From Epichloe hybrida (taxonomy: Eukaryota > Ascomycota > Sordariomycetes > Hypocreales > Clavicipitaceae): DNA of 64,000 nucleotides. Every line of letters begins with the position of its first letter. The stretch's first letter is position 1. A program made the translations under genes and the position numbers. A model generated the notes under the pieces. That model was not told the origin of the DNA. It saw nothing but the letters and a program-made list of their open reading frames with translations, and did not search any database. This document shows positions 22,011 to 34,998 of this stretch, piece by piece. The stretch spans positions 963,271 through 1,027,270 of the forward strand of contig JAFEKR010000021.1 of the NCBI GenBank assembly GCA_019022495.1, written 5' to 3'.

Positions 22011-25000
22011 TACTACCCCCCTAATATATAATTATCCTTAATTAAAAAGAGCTACTTAGCTAGTGTGTGTATACTACGTATAACCTATAGTAATGCCTAT
22101 ATTACTAGCTATACTATTAGTATATAGTATTACGTTCACTTTAAATAATAAGATAGATATTACGGGGTCCTAGGTAATCCTTCTTATAACCTCTAGGTTA
22201 TAAATAGCTATATACTCGCTGCTTTATTACCTCTAACGTGTATGCCTTTATCTAGTAAGTTATTAGCACTAAGTAGACAGGCTACCTATATTAAATTTTA
22301 TAATTAGGTTAAATAGATAGGGTAACGCGCGCTATTTAAAATAAATAACTTCTTATCTAATATTAGGGATATTATATTAATCTCGCTAGGAGTTTGCAGC
22401 TAGCGTGCGTATCTACTAGTAATAGCTATAACTATAAATATTATAATTCCTAGATTAGCTATATATAGCGTGTAAATCACTTAGGGGTCTAAGTCTAATA
22501 TAAAAGAGGCTTACTTTCCCTTACTTTTATATACTTTTCTTCCCTCTATATTCTCCCTTAGCATTATAAGTTACCCTTACCTATAAGCTAGTAACTTTAT
22601 AGCTTCTTTTATAGTAATTACTAATATCCTATAGCGTTACTTTATTATCTATATTTACCCTTATCTAAAACGCCTAAATTCTCTTAAGCGCTAAAAGGTT
22701 AGTTACTTATCTTTTACTTATAAGTTTCTTATAATATATTACTACTAACTTACTAGTAGTTAATAATATCTTTAATATAAGCTACTACTTCACTACTATT
22801 ACCTCCCTCTAGTAAGAAGAATTCCTTAATATCTCCTTTAAAGTCTCTTAGTAAGAAGCATATAGCTTTAAAAATCTTAATATAAGTATAATATCTTTAC
22901 CTCCTAGCGCTTACCCTACTAACTTATAGCTAGTAATGCTAGTAAAATAAAGATTCCTTATATTCACTATATATAGTAAGTTATAATATAGGCTATTACA
23001 CTTAAAGATAGTAATAGCGTAGAGCTATAATATATTATTAAGGGTAAATCTATCCTAACCTAATATACTAATTCTTTAAGTATAACTTTACTACTATCTT
23101 ACTATATATTACTCCTAACTTATATAAATAACTTAACAAAATACGCCTATTATACATATAATAATAAGAACTATACTAGGGTTTATTCTCCTTTTCTTAC
23201 TACTAATATATATACTAATATATTACTAGTGTCTTACTTATTTTACCTAGTTATACTATATACTCTTTAAGTATATTAATACTTATAGTAATCCTAAAGA
23301 TAATCTATACTTTCTTAATAATATATATATCTCTTATTTCTATAACTTAGTTACTACTAATATACTACTAGTATCTAATACACGTAAAACGCAAACTTTA
23401 TAATACACTTCTAACCACTAAAAATACTAATAAGCGTAGTTAGGCAAGGTAAGCGTAACTTATAGCGAAAGTTGCATATAAGGCTAACGCTAATAAATAA
23501 GTTACTATATTACTACTTAATAATACTATTAATCTAGAAGTCTAGATTAATATTTCTAATAGCTTGCGTTTTATTATATAAAACCTTTTATCTATACGTA
23601 TTTTTATGCTCTAGTTTATAGCTTTACTAACTTACTAGTAGCTTACTACTAATATATTTACACTTCCTACTTATATTAGGCTACTAGACCTCCCTAGTAA
23701 GCTTTATATATATATGTATAAGGAGGGGGATTTCTCTAATAATAAGGATAAATTCTCCGCCCCTATTAGTATAGGTAAGAATACTAGGGCCTAGGCAGGT
23801 AATGTGTTAATAGAATAATTAGTGTAAAGTAGCTACGAGTTAGGTTTCTAAGAATTTATCTAGATTTTTTTTATATATTACTACTACTATCTAAACTTTA
23901 CTAAATATAACTTTGTATTCGTGAACTAGCTGCTTAGTTACTGCTTATAATCCTTAATAATATCTATTATAACAAAATCTCTTTTCTTTACCTAAGAGTT
24001 CTCTAAAGTATTATAGCCCTTCTATTTAACTAGGTATTTCTAATATCTCCTATTATAATAATATAATATAATTCTTTTAACTTTAAACTCCTGCTTATTA
24101 TCCGTAATATTCTCTTATAGTAAGAACATATTTTTTATATTAGTTAAATCCCTTATAAATAGTTTAAGATTAGTAATATTAAAAATATTATATAGTTACA
24201 TACTAGGTGGTAACTTTAGTTAGTATACTAAACTATAAGTCCTAATTACCTTTTTAATTTTATAAGGGCCTAGGTACTTTACACTTAGCTTCCTACTAGG
24301 TTACTATAAGTTAATATTCTTTATAAATAATAAAACATAGTTACTTACTCTAAACTTTATTAGGGTCTGCTTCTTATTATAGTATTTTATATACTAGGCC
24401 TATAAGTTACTTAGAAGCTACTTAATTACTATATATCTATCTCTTAGCGTAGTAGCATAAGTCTTTGCCTAGTTATTTACTATAGGGATATTTATAATTA
24501 CTTACTATAGTCCCCTAGGGTTATAGCCTTATAGCGCCTTAGCTAGGGTATAGTTATAAGTTAAATAAACGCTTATATTATACGTAAACTATACTATTAA
24601 AAGATTATTAGCCTAATTAGTCTAATTAAAGTAAGCGAAGGCTCTTAAATAATACTTTAAAACTTAGTTTAAACATTCTATCTAACTATCTATTTATAGG
24701 TAAAATACGGTGCTTAGTTACTACTTAGTTATAATAAGATAGCAAAAGGTTATCTAAAACCCGCTAGTAAAAGTTAAACTATAGTCTATAATAATACCTT
24801 CTAGGGCGCTATAATCCCTAAAAACATACTCTAGGAATATAGTAGCTAACCTATTACTAGTTATTTGTGTTAAAATAGGGATATAGATACTATATTTTGT
24901 GAAACGGTCTACAATAACTAAGATTATATCGTAGGTCTAATTTACGTCTTTCATAGGTAGTAGCCTTATAATAAAATTTATTAATAATTCTTAAAAAGGC

Positions 25001-25146
25001 TAATTAAGCACTAGTAGCGTAGCTAGCTTGCTATAAGGTTTATAGTGCCTTAGCTTTAAAGTCTAATAGCTTACGTAAGTTTACATATATAACTTAGTGT
25101 CTTTCTTTATTATTAGCTAGTAATACTAACTTATAATCTAACGGAG
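22011..25146 (-). pseudogene. Gypsy-1 partial internal region (integrase C-terminus, chromodomain, 3' tail)
   Basis: Duplicate of the 3' half of the full element. On the minus strand it reads the integrase C-terminal part (about 24,200-25,100), then a chromodomain with YLVK-KGYNTLENS near 24,000-24,060 (Trp codons turned to TAG), then about 1.9 kb with no recognised domain before the LTR. The chromodomain is a feature of chromovirus integrases and binds histone marks to target insertion. All frames are closed by stops. Confidence 0.82.
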
Positions 25147-25413
25147 TGTCACGACTGTGTTTAGGGAGATATAAACGGAGTGAAGGCTAAGGTTCTTAGT
25201 CATAGCTAGAGAGCTACTACTTAGGGGTGGGTGTATAAAGGTCTTAAACTCTAACCTCCTATATCTCTTATAGGCGGTCCTTATCTAAATACCTTACTAT
25301 GTGTATATAGCTATCTTATAGCTACTTAGTTATTTACAGAACCTAAGGCTTATCTAAGGGCTCTAATATATAACTATCCTATCTATAGCCCCTTAGCCTC
25401 TGTGCTCCTAATA
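25147..25413 (-). repeat. Gypsy-1 LTR (267 bp), middle
   Basis: Begins TGTCACGACTGTGTTTAGGG, the least RIP-altered start of the four LTR copies, and ends GTGCTCCTAATA. The left flank CGGAG has no matching flank on the right. Confidence 0.93.
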
Positions 25414-28400
25414 TACTACCCCCCTAATATATAATTATTCTTAATTAAAAAGAGCTACTTAGCTAGTGTGTGTATACTACGCATAACCTATGGTAATACT
25501 TATATTACTAGCTATACTATTAGTGTGTGGTATTATGTTTGCTTTAAATAATAAGATAGACATTACGGGGTCCTAGGTAATCCTTCTTATAACCTCTAGA
25601 TTATAAATAGCTATATACTTACTACTTTATTACCTCTAATATATATGCCTCTATCTAGTGAGTTATTAGCACTAAGTAAATAAGCTACCTATATTAAGTT
25701 TTATAATTAGGTTAAATAGATAGGGTAATATGTACTATTTAAAACAAATAACTTCTTGTCTAATATTAGGGATATTATATTAATCTCGCTAGGAGTTCGC
25801 AGCTAGCGTGCGTATTTACTAGTGGTAGCTATAACTATAAATATTATAATTCCTAGATTAGCTATACATAGCGCGTAAATTACTTAGGGGTCTAGGGCTA
25901 ATATAAAAAAGGCTTACTTTCCCTTACTTCCATATACTTTTCTTCCCTCTATATTCTCCCTTTACATTATAAGTTACCCTTACCTATAAGCTAGTAGCTT
26001 TATAGCTTCTTTTATAGTAGTTACTAATATCCTATAGCGTTACTTTATTATTTATATTTATCCTTATTTAAAACACCTAAATTATCTTAAATACTAAAAG
26101 GTTAGTTACTTATCTTTTACTTATAAGTTTCTTATAGCGTATTACTACTAACTTACTAGTAGTTAATAATATCTTTAATATAAGCTACTACTCCGCTACT
26201 ATTACCTCCCTTTAGTAAGAAGAATTCCTTAATATTTTCTTTAAAGTCTCCTAGTAAGAAGTATATAGCTTTAAAAATCTTAATATAAGTATAATATCTC
26301 TACCTCCTAGCGCCTACCCTACTAACTTATAGCTAGTAGTGCTAGTAAAATAAAGATTCCTTATATTTACTATATATAGTAAGTTATAATATAGGCTATT
26401 ACACCTAAAGATAGTAATAGCGTAAAGCTATAATATATTATTAAGGGTAAATCTATCCTAACCTAATATACTAATTCTCTAAGTATAACTTTACTACTAT
26501 CTCACTATATATTACTCCTAACTTATATAAATAACTTAATAAAATACGCTTATTATATATATAATAATAAGGACTACGCTAGGGTTTGTCCTCCTTTTCT
26601 TACTACTAATATATATACTAATATACTACTAGTGTTTTACTTAGTTTACTTAGTTATACTATACACTCTTTAAGCGTATTAACGCTTATAGTAATCCTAA
26701 AGATAATCTATACTTCCTTAATAATATATATATCTCTTAATTCTATAACTTAGTTACTACTAATATACTACTAGTATCTAATACATATAAAATATAAACT
26801 TTATAATATATTTCTAACTACTAAAAATACTAATAAGCATAGTTAGGTAAGGCAAGCATAACTTATAGCAGAAGTTATATATAAGGCTAATACTAATAAA
26901 TAAGTTACTATATTACTACTTAATAATACTATTAATCTAGAAGTCTAGATTAATATTTCTAATAGCTTATATTTTATTACATAAAACCTTCTATTTATAT
27001 GTATTTTTATGCTTTAGTTTATAGCTTTACTAACTTACTAGTAGCTTATTACTAACGTATCCGCGCTTCCTGCTTATATTAGGCTACTAGACCTCCCTAG
27101 TAAGCTTTATATATATATATATAGGGAGGGGGATTTCTCTAATAATAAGGATAAATCCTCCGCCCCTATTAGTATAGGTAAGAATACTAGGGGCTAGGCA
27201 GGCGACGTGTTAATAGAATAATTAGTGCGAAGTAGCTATAAGTTAGGTTTCTAAGAATTTATCTGGATTTTTTTTTATATATTACTACTACTATCTAAAC
27301 TCTACTAAATATAACTCTATATCTACAAACTAGCTACTTAGTTACCACTTATAATCCTTAATGATATCTATTATAACAAAATCTCTTTTCTTTACCTAAG
27401 AGTTCTCTAAAGTATTATAGCCCTTCTATTTAACTAGGTATTTCTAATATCTCCTATTATAATAATATAATATAATTCTTTTAACTTTAAACTCCTACTT
27501 ATTATCCGCGATGTTTTCTTATAGCAAGGACATATCTTTTACATTAGTTAAATCCCTTATAAATAGTTTAAGATTAGTAATATTAAAAACATTATATAGT
27601 TATGTACTAGGTAGTAGCTTTAGTTAGTACGCTAAACCATAAGTCTTAATTACCTTTTTAATTTTATAAGGGCTTAGGTACTTCACACTTAGCTTCCTAC
27701 TAGGTTACTATAAGTTAATATTCTTTATAAATAATAAAACATAGTTACCTACTCTAAACTTTATTAGGGTTCGCTTCTTATTATAGTGTTTTATATACTA
27801 GGCCTATAAGTCACTTAGAAGCTACTTAATTACTATATATCTATCTCTTAGTGTAGTAGTATAAGTCTTTACCTAGTTATTTACTATAAGGATATCTATA
27901 ACTACTTCCTATAGTCCCTTAGGGTTATAGCCTTATAGCGCCTTAGCTAGGGTGTAGTTATAAGTTAAGTGGACGCTTATATTATATATAAACTATGCTA
28001 TTAAAAGATTATTAGCCTAATTAGTCTAATTAAAGCAAGTAAAGGCTCTTAAATAATACTCTAAAACTTAGTTTAAATATTCTATCTAACTATTTATTTA
28101 TAAGTAAAACGTGGTACTTAGTTACTACTTAGTTATAATAAGATAGTAGAAGGTTATCTAAAACCTGCTAGTAAAAGTTAAACCACGGTCTATAATAATG
28201 CCTTCTAGGGCACTGTAATCCCTAAAAATATACTCTAGGAATACAGTAGCTAACCTATTGCTAGTTATCCGTGTTAAAATAGGGATATAAATACTATATT
28301 TTATGAAACAGTCTATAATAACTAAGATTATATTATAAGTCTAATTTACGTCTTTCACAGGTGGTAGCCTTGTAACAAAATCCATTAATAATTCTTAAAA

Positions 28401-31400
28401 AGGCTAATTAGGCACTAGTAGCATAGCTAGCTTGCCGTAAGGTTTGTAGTGCCTTAGCTTTAAAGTCTAATAGCTTACGCAAGTTCGCATATATAACTTA
28501 GTGTCTTTCTTTATTATTAGCTAGTAATACTAACTTATAATCTAATAGAGGGTCTTACTAACTCCCTAGTGGCTTGCTACTAGGTTATTATAGGTAAGTA
28601 GTAAAATTTCCTTTCTTATACTTACTAGAATAAAAACTTTATTTTAAAATATTAATAGCTTAGAGAGCCTAATAGACTATATCTATAATGCTTTAAGGTT
28701 ACTACTCTTAAGTAGCTTCCTATAACCTATAGTAAAGTTATTACCTTACTATGCTTAAAATAATATAACTTAAATTAGAGTCTCTAATTCTATGTATATA
28801 GAACACGTATTATATATGAACTTAGAAGAGGTTTACTAGACTACCTGTATTTTTACTATAATACTACTATAAGTAGCTAGCTTATAGTGTGCTTTTAGAC
28901 TTATAGATAAATTATAGCTAAGTAATATTTTAAGGGGGCGCCTATGCTGCTTGCTAACTACTAACCTAGCTAGACTCCTAACCTATAGGCTTGCTAGACT
29001 TATAGAAATATTAGAAAATATAGATAAGGCATGACCTTACTACTTATAATAAGCAGACCTAGTTAGCGTATTACTTATAGGCTTTATAGGACTATTAGGT
29101 TCCTTAATAATATAATAAAGTTATGTTTTCTTAAAACCCTAGAGGCTTAAATAGCCCTTATAGCGCTCTTATAATAAACTATTAACTACACTAAGTAATA
29201 TATCCTTAGGGCCTGTAACTATACTATTATATATATAGCGCCCTTACTACTTAGTATTTAAAAACTTAGCTAAGAAGTTAGGTAGCTATAAGGATATAGC
29301 CTTTGCCCTACGCTCCTTACTAATATAATCTACTTTTCTTAACAGGGTATTAGTAGGGTTTAGCTTACTTATATAATATTTAATCCTAAAATTAAATAGA
29401 TAGAGCTTGTCTAATACTATTACTTACTTACTAGATAGCTTTGGCTTTATAGCTAGGTACTTATAATTTAGATAGTTTGTAATAACTATAATCTAATAAG
29501 TTAAATATATAAGGTAATATCTCTAGGCTTAAAATACCTCTTAGATTACTAATAACTTAGCGTCTAGGGTTAAGTAGTAAAGTTTAATATTAGTTAACTT
29601 CCTTAAAAAATACACTACTAGGTGCTAGCTACCTAGCACTAATATTATAAGTACAGCTCTAATTACGTAACTAGATATATCTATCTCTACTCTTAGCGGA
29701 TAAAGTAAGTTAAAGTGCACTAAGATTAGTGCCTCCTAGAACCTCTTTTAGAGTTCTCTAAATGCTATAAGTTTACTAGGCTTTAGCTTAAACTCTACTA
29801 GTTAAACACCCTTTAGATAGTTTATTAGTAAGACTACTACCTTATTATACTATTTTATAAAGTATTAGTAAAACCCTATAAACCTAAGGAATAATTAAAT
29901 ATTAAACACACTGCTAGGTATTAGCTAGGTTATAATAGCTTTAACCTATAATAGTTCTATCTTAATGCCCTTCTTAGATATAATAAAACCTAGGAACTTT
30001 GCCTTTATAACTAAAAATTAGTACTTTTTAAGGTTAATATAGAGGTTAGCGTCCTAAAGTTACCCTAGCACTCTTTTAATATACTTTATGTGTCTTATAG
30101 GGTTGCTACTATATATTAGGGTGTCATTAAGGTAAATAATATAGAATTTATTTATAAGCCCCTTAAGAGTATTATTAATATATTCCTAAAAAGTAGCTAG
30201 CGTATTTACTAACCTAAATAGTATTATAAGATATTTAAAGTGCCTATAGTAGTAATAGAATGCTATCTTCCACTTATTGCCCTTATAGATACATAGCTAG
30301 TAGTATGCCTCTTGAAGATCTAGTAACATAAAAATCTTTGCACTTACTAATTAATTAAGGATTTCAGAGATTAGTAGCAAAGGGGCCCTATTTTTAATAG
30401 TAATCCTATTAAGGCCCCTATAATTCACATAAAGCCTTAATTTCCCTAATTTTTTTAGAATAAATAAAATTAGGGCTCCTACTAGGCTTATTAATCTTCT
30501 AATTTACCCTTTCTCCTATACACTTACTAAGTACTCCCTAAGCACTTCTAGCTCTTTTTTAGCTAGGTTATATATAGGTCCCTAGGGTAGTTGTTTTCCC
30601 TCTTCTAATTTAATTATATAAGTGTAACTACCTAATTCTAGGAGCTTGCTAGCTAGCTCCTTTAAAAACATATCTATGAATTTCACGTACTTTTCTAGAA
30701 TTTACTATAGGGGTGTGTTACTATCTGTCTCTTATGTAAGCGCTACTAATTCTTCGTGAAATACTACCTAGAGTACTATTATGCTTCTTAGTTTTTTCTT
30801 CTTTAATATATAAGTATGTTTTACTACTATTACTATAACTACACTATAACTTAGGTTATTGCTTGTTATGTTACCTATTAGTGAATTTTTGTTAGTATTT
30901 TCTTCTATTACCTTTAGGTTAACTACCTTAATCTTTAGTGACGCTAGTAATAGCATAATAGAAGACTACTTTACTACCTTATAAAGTTATTGCTTGCTTA
31001 TAGCAAAAGTAATGTAATCCTAGGTTATTAGAAACCTCTAGAAACCTTACTTCTAGTCTATTACTATAGGTTTATATTCTAGGGTCTAGTCTATCCCTAG
31101 GAGTATTCCCTCTCCTATATTAGTAATATAGTAGCTAACTTAGCAAACCTTTATATAGCCTATACTATCTTTTACCTTAACTAGTTTATATAGGATTCCC
31201 TAGTGTAGGATCTTATTCTTACTTGCGCTTTCTAGTGTTATCTTTGTTTTTTCTATATTCTTCTAATCCTATTTTAATAATAATTTAGGGTGGATTATTA
31301 AATATTCTATGCTTATATTAAATAGCGCTAGCACTGCTAACTAGTGGTTGTCTTACTATAAGAATACCTATATTCTTATTCTCTTATCTATAGGTTTTTT

Positions 31401-32692
31401 TATAGTAAGACTATTATCCTAGGCCTAAGCTAAACTAATTAGAATTTTATTTAGGTCTAAGGTTTTGTTACTACTATCCTTATACTTCTTAGTAGTATAC
31501 CTATTACTTTTATAAATTAAGTAGTTTGCTATATTATATTTATTTACACTATATCTAGGACTACTATATTTAAAGCACTTAAATAATCTCTAGCCTATGC
31601 TAGGTTACTATAAGCTTTACTATAAGTTATTTATAAGGGAGCTAGAGTATTATCTCTTATTACTCCTACCTTCCTTATTATGGTTTTTATTATAATTACT
31701 TAATATAGATATTATTATAACTTTAGCCTTTTTTCCTTAACCTTATAGGTAACTCTAAGATATTAGGAACTCTTAGCTAACTATATGCTTCCTTATAGTA
31801 TTATTTAAGCTATTTAGAAAAATCGCTATTCTTAAGCATATAGGGATTTAGTTAGGTAATTTTACTTTTACCTTTATCTAAAGTCTTAGGAAAGATTAAA
31901 AAGACTAATTGCTCTTTTACCTAAGATTTAGTAGTATCCTAGTGGCTTCTAAGTACTATATATCTTTATCTATTACTCTAGTATTTAGCTAGGATATGAA
32001 TCTATTCTAAGTGTAAGCTAAGTAGTTAACTAACTTATTTACTATTATATAATATATTTACTATTGCTTTGTATTATTAGCTAAGCAACTACTAGTATAT
32101 ACTACCTTTGTTTTATTATCCTAAAAGGTTCTTAGGTCTAGCTTAAATAGTATATTTAAATTTACTAGGTATACCTATAGATTCTTATAGGTATTGCCTT
32201 TATACGTAGGCACCTTATACTATGTCTTAATAAAGCTTTATAGGTATATATTTGCTATAAACTTAGTATTAGGTAGGAAGTCTAGGAATAGGGGAATTCT
32301 TTATGCGTTTATCTAAGGGGTAATTATAGGTCCTTTGCCTAATCTAGCTAATTATAAGTCTACTTCTATTTCCTTAAGCTACGCTTCTATATCTAAGATC
32401 TTCTTTCTTATATAGGTATTTTATAGCTTAGCTTATGTAACCTTATGTTACCTCTATAGCTTATCTAGATTATTATTATTACTAGATTTAGTGTTATTAT
32501 ATTAGTTAGGTAATGTTTACTATACCCTCTTATGTTTTATAGTTAGGGTATTCTAGTTACTACCTAGGCGCTATAGAGTTAGGGCTTTCTTACTAGGTAA
32601 TATAGGTATGTTTTAGGTAAATATTCTATAGCTTCTTTATATTTAAATCTAGCTAATAGTTTATTTTCCCTAAAGGGTTTAAGAGTTTAACT
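25414..32692 (-). pseudogene. Gypsy-1 full gag-pol internal region, RIP-degenerate
   Basis: Minus-strand order from right to left: gag with a zinc-knuckle remnant KCFKYSSPRY near 31,555-31,605; RT at about 29,900-30,700, where the YLDD active site reads YLND near 30,122-30,133; RNase H; integrase (about 27,500-28,900); chromodomain with YLVK-KGYNTLENS near 27,405-27,470; then a 1.8-kb unassigned tail to the LTR. RT before integrase plus a chromodomain makes it a Ty3/Gypsy chromovirus. An open stretch at 30,768-30,956 belongs to the protease-RT linker. Trp-to-stop changes are frequent. Domain edges are approximate. Confidence 0.86.
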
Positions 32693-32959
32693 TATTATAA
32701 CTATATTTAGGGAGATATAAATAAAGTAAAGGCTAAGGTTCTTAGTTATAGCTAGAGAGCTACTACTTAGGGGTAGGTATATAAAGGTCTTAAACTCTAA
32801 CCTCCTATATCTTTTATAGGCAGTCCTTATTTAAATACCTTACTATATGTACGTAGCTATCTTATAGCTACTTAGTTATCCGTGGAACCTAAGGCTTATC
32901 CGAGGGCTCTAACATATAACCGTCCCGTCCATGGCCCCTTGGCCTCCGTGCTCCTGACA
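32693..32959 (-). repeat. Gypsy-1 LTR (267 bp), right outer (5' LTR)
   Basis: The left part is strongly RIP-altered (TATTATAACTATATTTAGGG for TGTCACGACTGTGTTTAGGG). The last 80 bp are nearly pristine and end CCGTGCTCCTGACA. TSD AGAAG follows. Confidence 0.93.
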
Positions 32960-32964
32960 AGAAG

Positions 32965-34244
32965 CTATTATTTTTCTTAATAGGGAAACTAATATTGCTG
33001 CCCTTAAGGATGCAATGCCTACAACACAAGAATGGGCTGATTTAGCTACCTTAAGCAGTATTTTAGAGGTTTTCTATGAGCCTACTATTATACTTCAAAG
33101 CCAGAAGTATAATACTTTAGGTCTAGTCCCACTTTTTATTATTAAGATATATGAATATCTTAATAATATTAAAGAGGACCAAAAGGCTTATAATAATCAG
33201 GTATGTATCTTTTTTACCTTTTCTAATTAAATTATACTAACCTATTTAACTAGAAACATGTTTATAATCCTTTTGGTAAGGTCTTTATAGCCTCTATAGA
33301 TATTGGCTTAGAAAAGCTAGGTAATTATTTCCCACAAGACATAGGGAATAATTATCACTTTTATAAGCCTTATTTATATGCTATGTTATTAGACCCTAGG
33401 CTTAATCTTATTACTATAAAAGATAAGCTTAGATTACAACCAAAAACAATAAAAAGGCTACTGGATAACCTAGAAAAGGATTATGATCTGTAAGTATAAT
33501 GTTTATTATTATTATTATTATTACTAACTTTACTACTAGGCTTCTTCCTACTTATAAGGAAAATCAGGCTAATTTAGGCCTAGGGCTAGGCTTAGAGAAT
33601 TCAGAGAATTCAGAGAATTCAGAGGCAGAAAATACCCGATTTCAAGTAGAAATTAGGGGGCCTATTCAGCCTAGAACCTTTTCTAACCCTCGGCCTAAGC
33701 CTAAATCTTCTAACCTTTATAAAGGGTTATTCCTAAATGAGAGGGATAAATCTATTCAAAGAACTCGAAAGAATGAAATCCCTACTTTTACTAACTTAGA
33801 CCCTAGAGAGGATAAGGTAAGTAAATATTTATTCCTATCCTATTATATTACTATACTAATATTATAATAAAGGAAGATATATTTAAATAGTGGGAAGATA
33901 ACCAAAAATCTTTCCCTATTTTAAGTATACTTACTAGAAGATATCTAGCTATTCCTGCCACTTCTGGTGCAATAGAAAGCACTTTTAATACTGGAGGTAA
34001 TATTATTACTAAGCGCCGAACCTCCTTAAAGCATTATACTATTAAGCAACTAATTCTACTAAAGAATTGGGAAAAGGAGGAAAATATTGCTATTAAGCAA
34101 TATTCGGAGCTATATAATTATTATAGCTCTTTATCTAAGGATTCAGATACTATATCTTCCTCTAAGGATAAAGAGAAATTAGATAAATCCCAGGATTTAT
34201 CTAGTTCCTCTTCCTTAGAAGATATATATTCTAACTCAGATTAA
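32965..34244 (+). pseudogene. hAT-A transposase, C-terminal exons with dimerisation domain
   Basis: The frame resumes after Gypsy-1 with AIIFLNRET and MPTTQEWADLATLSSIL. Canonical introns are 33,201-33,253, 33,490-33,539 and 33,817-33,872. The exons hold HFYKPYLYAMLLDPRLNL, then an acidic/Pro linker with a triplicated ENS repeat (33,594-33,624). The last exon holds the hAT C-terminal dimerisation signature, LAIPATSGAIESTF, GGNIITKRRTSL and LILLKNWEKE, with its conserved Glu intact. The C-terminus is Ser/Asp-rich and the natural stop is at 34,242-34,244. One in-frame TAG lies near 33,888. Together with the upstream segments this is a ten-exon hAT transposase with all splice sites preserved and only a few lesions, dead mainly through insertions. 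Confidence 0.9.
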
Positions 34245-34332
34245 GTAAGTCTATATAAGGGTTTTTTCCTAGTTTAGTCTAGTTTTCCCTTAATAGATAT
34301 TTTTAACATTTATAAACGTTTCCCTTTATTTA

Positions 34333-34640
34333 ATATTATTATTACTATTATTACTATTATTACTATTATTACTATTATTACTATTATTACTATTATTACT
34401 ATTATTACTATTATTACTATTATTACTATTATTACTATTATTACTATTATTACTATTATTACTATTACTACTATTATTACTATTATTACTATTATTACTA
34501 TTATTACTATTATTACTATTATTACTATTATTACTATTATTACTATTATTACTATTATTACTATTATTACTATTATTAGCTATTATAAGCTATTATTAGC
34601 TATTATTAGCTATTATTAGCTATTATAAGCTATTATAAAG
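34333..34640. repeat. TATTATTAC microsatellite/minisatellite
   Basis: About 240 bp of a 9-bp unit TATTATTAC with one variant, passing into a 10-bp unit TATTATTAGC/TATTATAAGC at about 34,575-34,640. It lies in the 3' flank of the hAT-A gene, before the Copia-1 insertion. Confidence 0.95.
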
Positions 34641-34691
34641 TATTATAAAGTATTTTATAAACTATATATATCTTATAATAAAGGAATAAAC

Positions 34692-34998
34692 TGTTGGAAC
34701 AAAGGTGATATCAATCGCGCGTCACAGCCGCAATTACCTGGCAGAAGCTCGGGCCGCGCGCGGACCCCACACGTGACCCATAACCTAGCACGTTGATTAG
34801 CTAGGAAATATAGGGACACAAACGCGTAACCCCTTTTCCCTTCATGTATCGTAACTTCTAGCTTTTTACCTCTTTTCTAATAACTTAATCAATTATGACA
34901 ACAAATAACGCAGCCTAGAATAGATAATTAATGATAATACTATTCTTCAGGCTTACGACTGTATTACACATTAAATTCAATACCTTGTGAATCTAACA
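34692..34998 (+). repeat. Copia-1 LTR (307 bp), 5' LTR of plus-strand copy
   Basis: Starts TGTTGGAACAAAGGTGATAT and ends GTGAATCTAACA. TSD TAAAC is at 34,687-34,691 and 41,504-41,508. It holds a CACACGTGACCC block and GC-rich GCCGCGCGCGG, likely promoter sequence. Confidence 0.96.

Larger units (their letters stand above)
21744..32959 (-). mobile_element. Gypsy-1 compound chromovirus (LTR, partial internal, LTR, full internal, LTR)
   Basis: Three direct 267-bp LTRs lie at 21,744-22,010, 25,147-25,413 and 32,693-32,959. The outer pair is flanked by TSD AGAAG (21,739-21,743 and 32,960-32,964). The left internal segment 22,011-25,146 repeats 25,414 to about 28,555 and stops at CTAACGGAG against the middle LTR, with no TSD there. 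The simplest reading is that one element inserted into another of the same family. Recombination between the two right-hand LTRs then deleted the 5' part of the first (inference). Both copies carry independent RIP changes. Confidence 0.9.

Noticed and set aside
25142..25418. TSD search around the middle Gypsy-1 LTR
   Set aside because: CGGAG on the left and TACTA on the right do not match, so it is not an independent solo LTR insertion.
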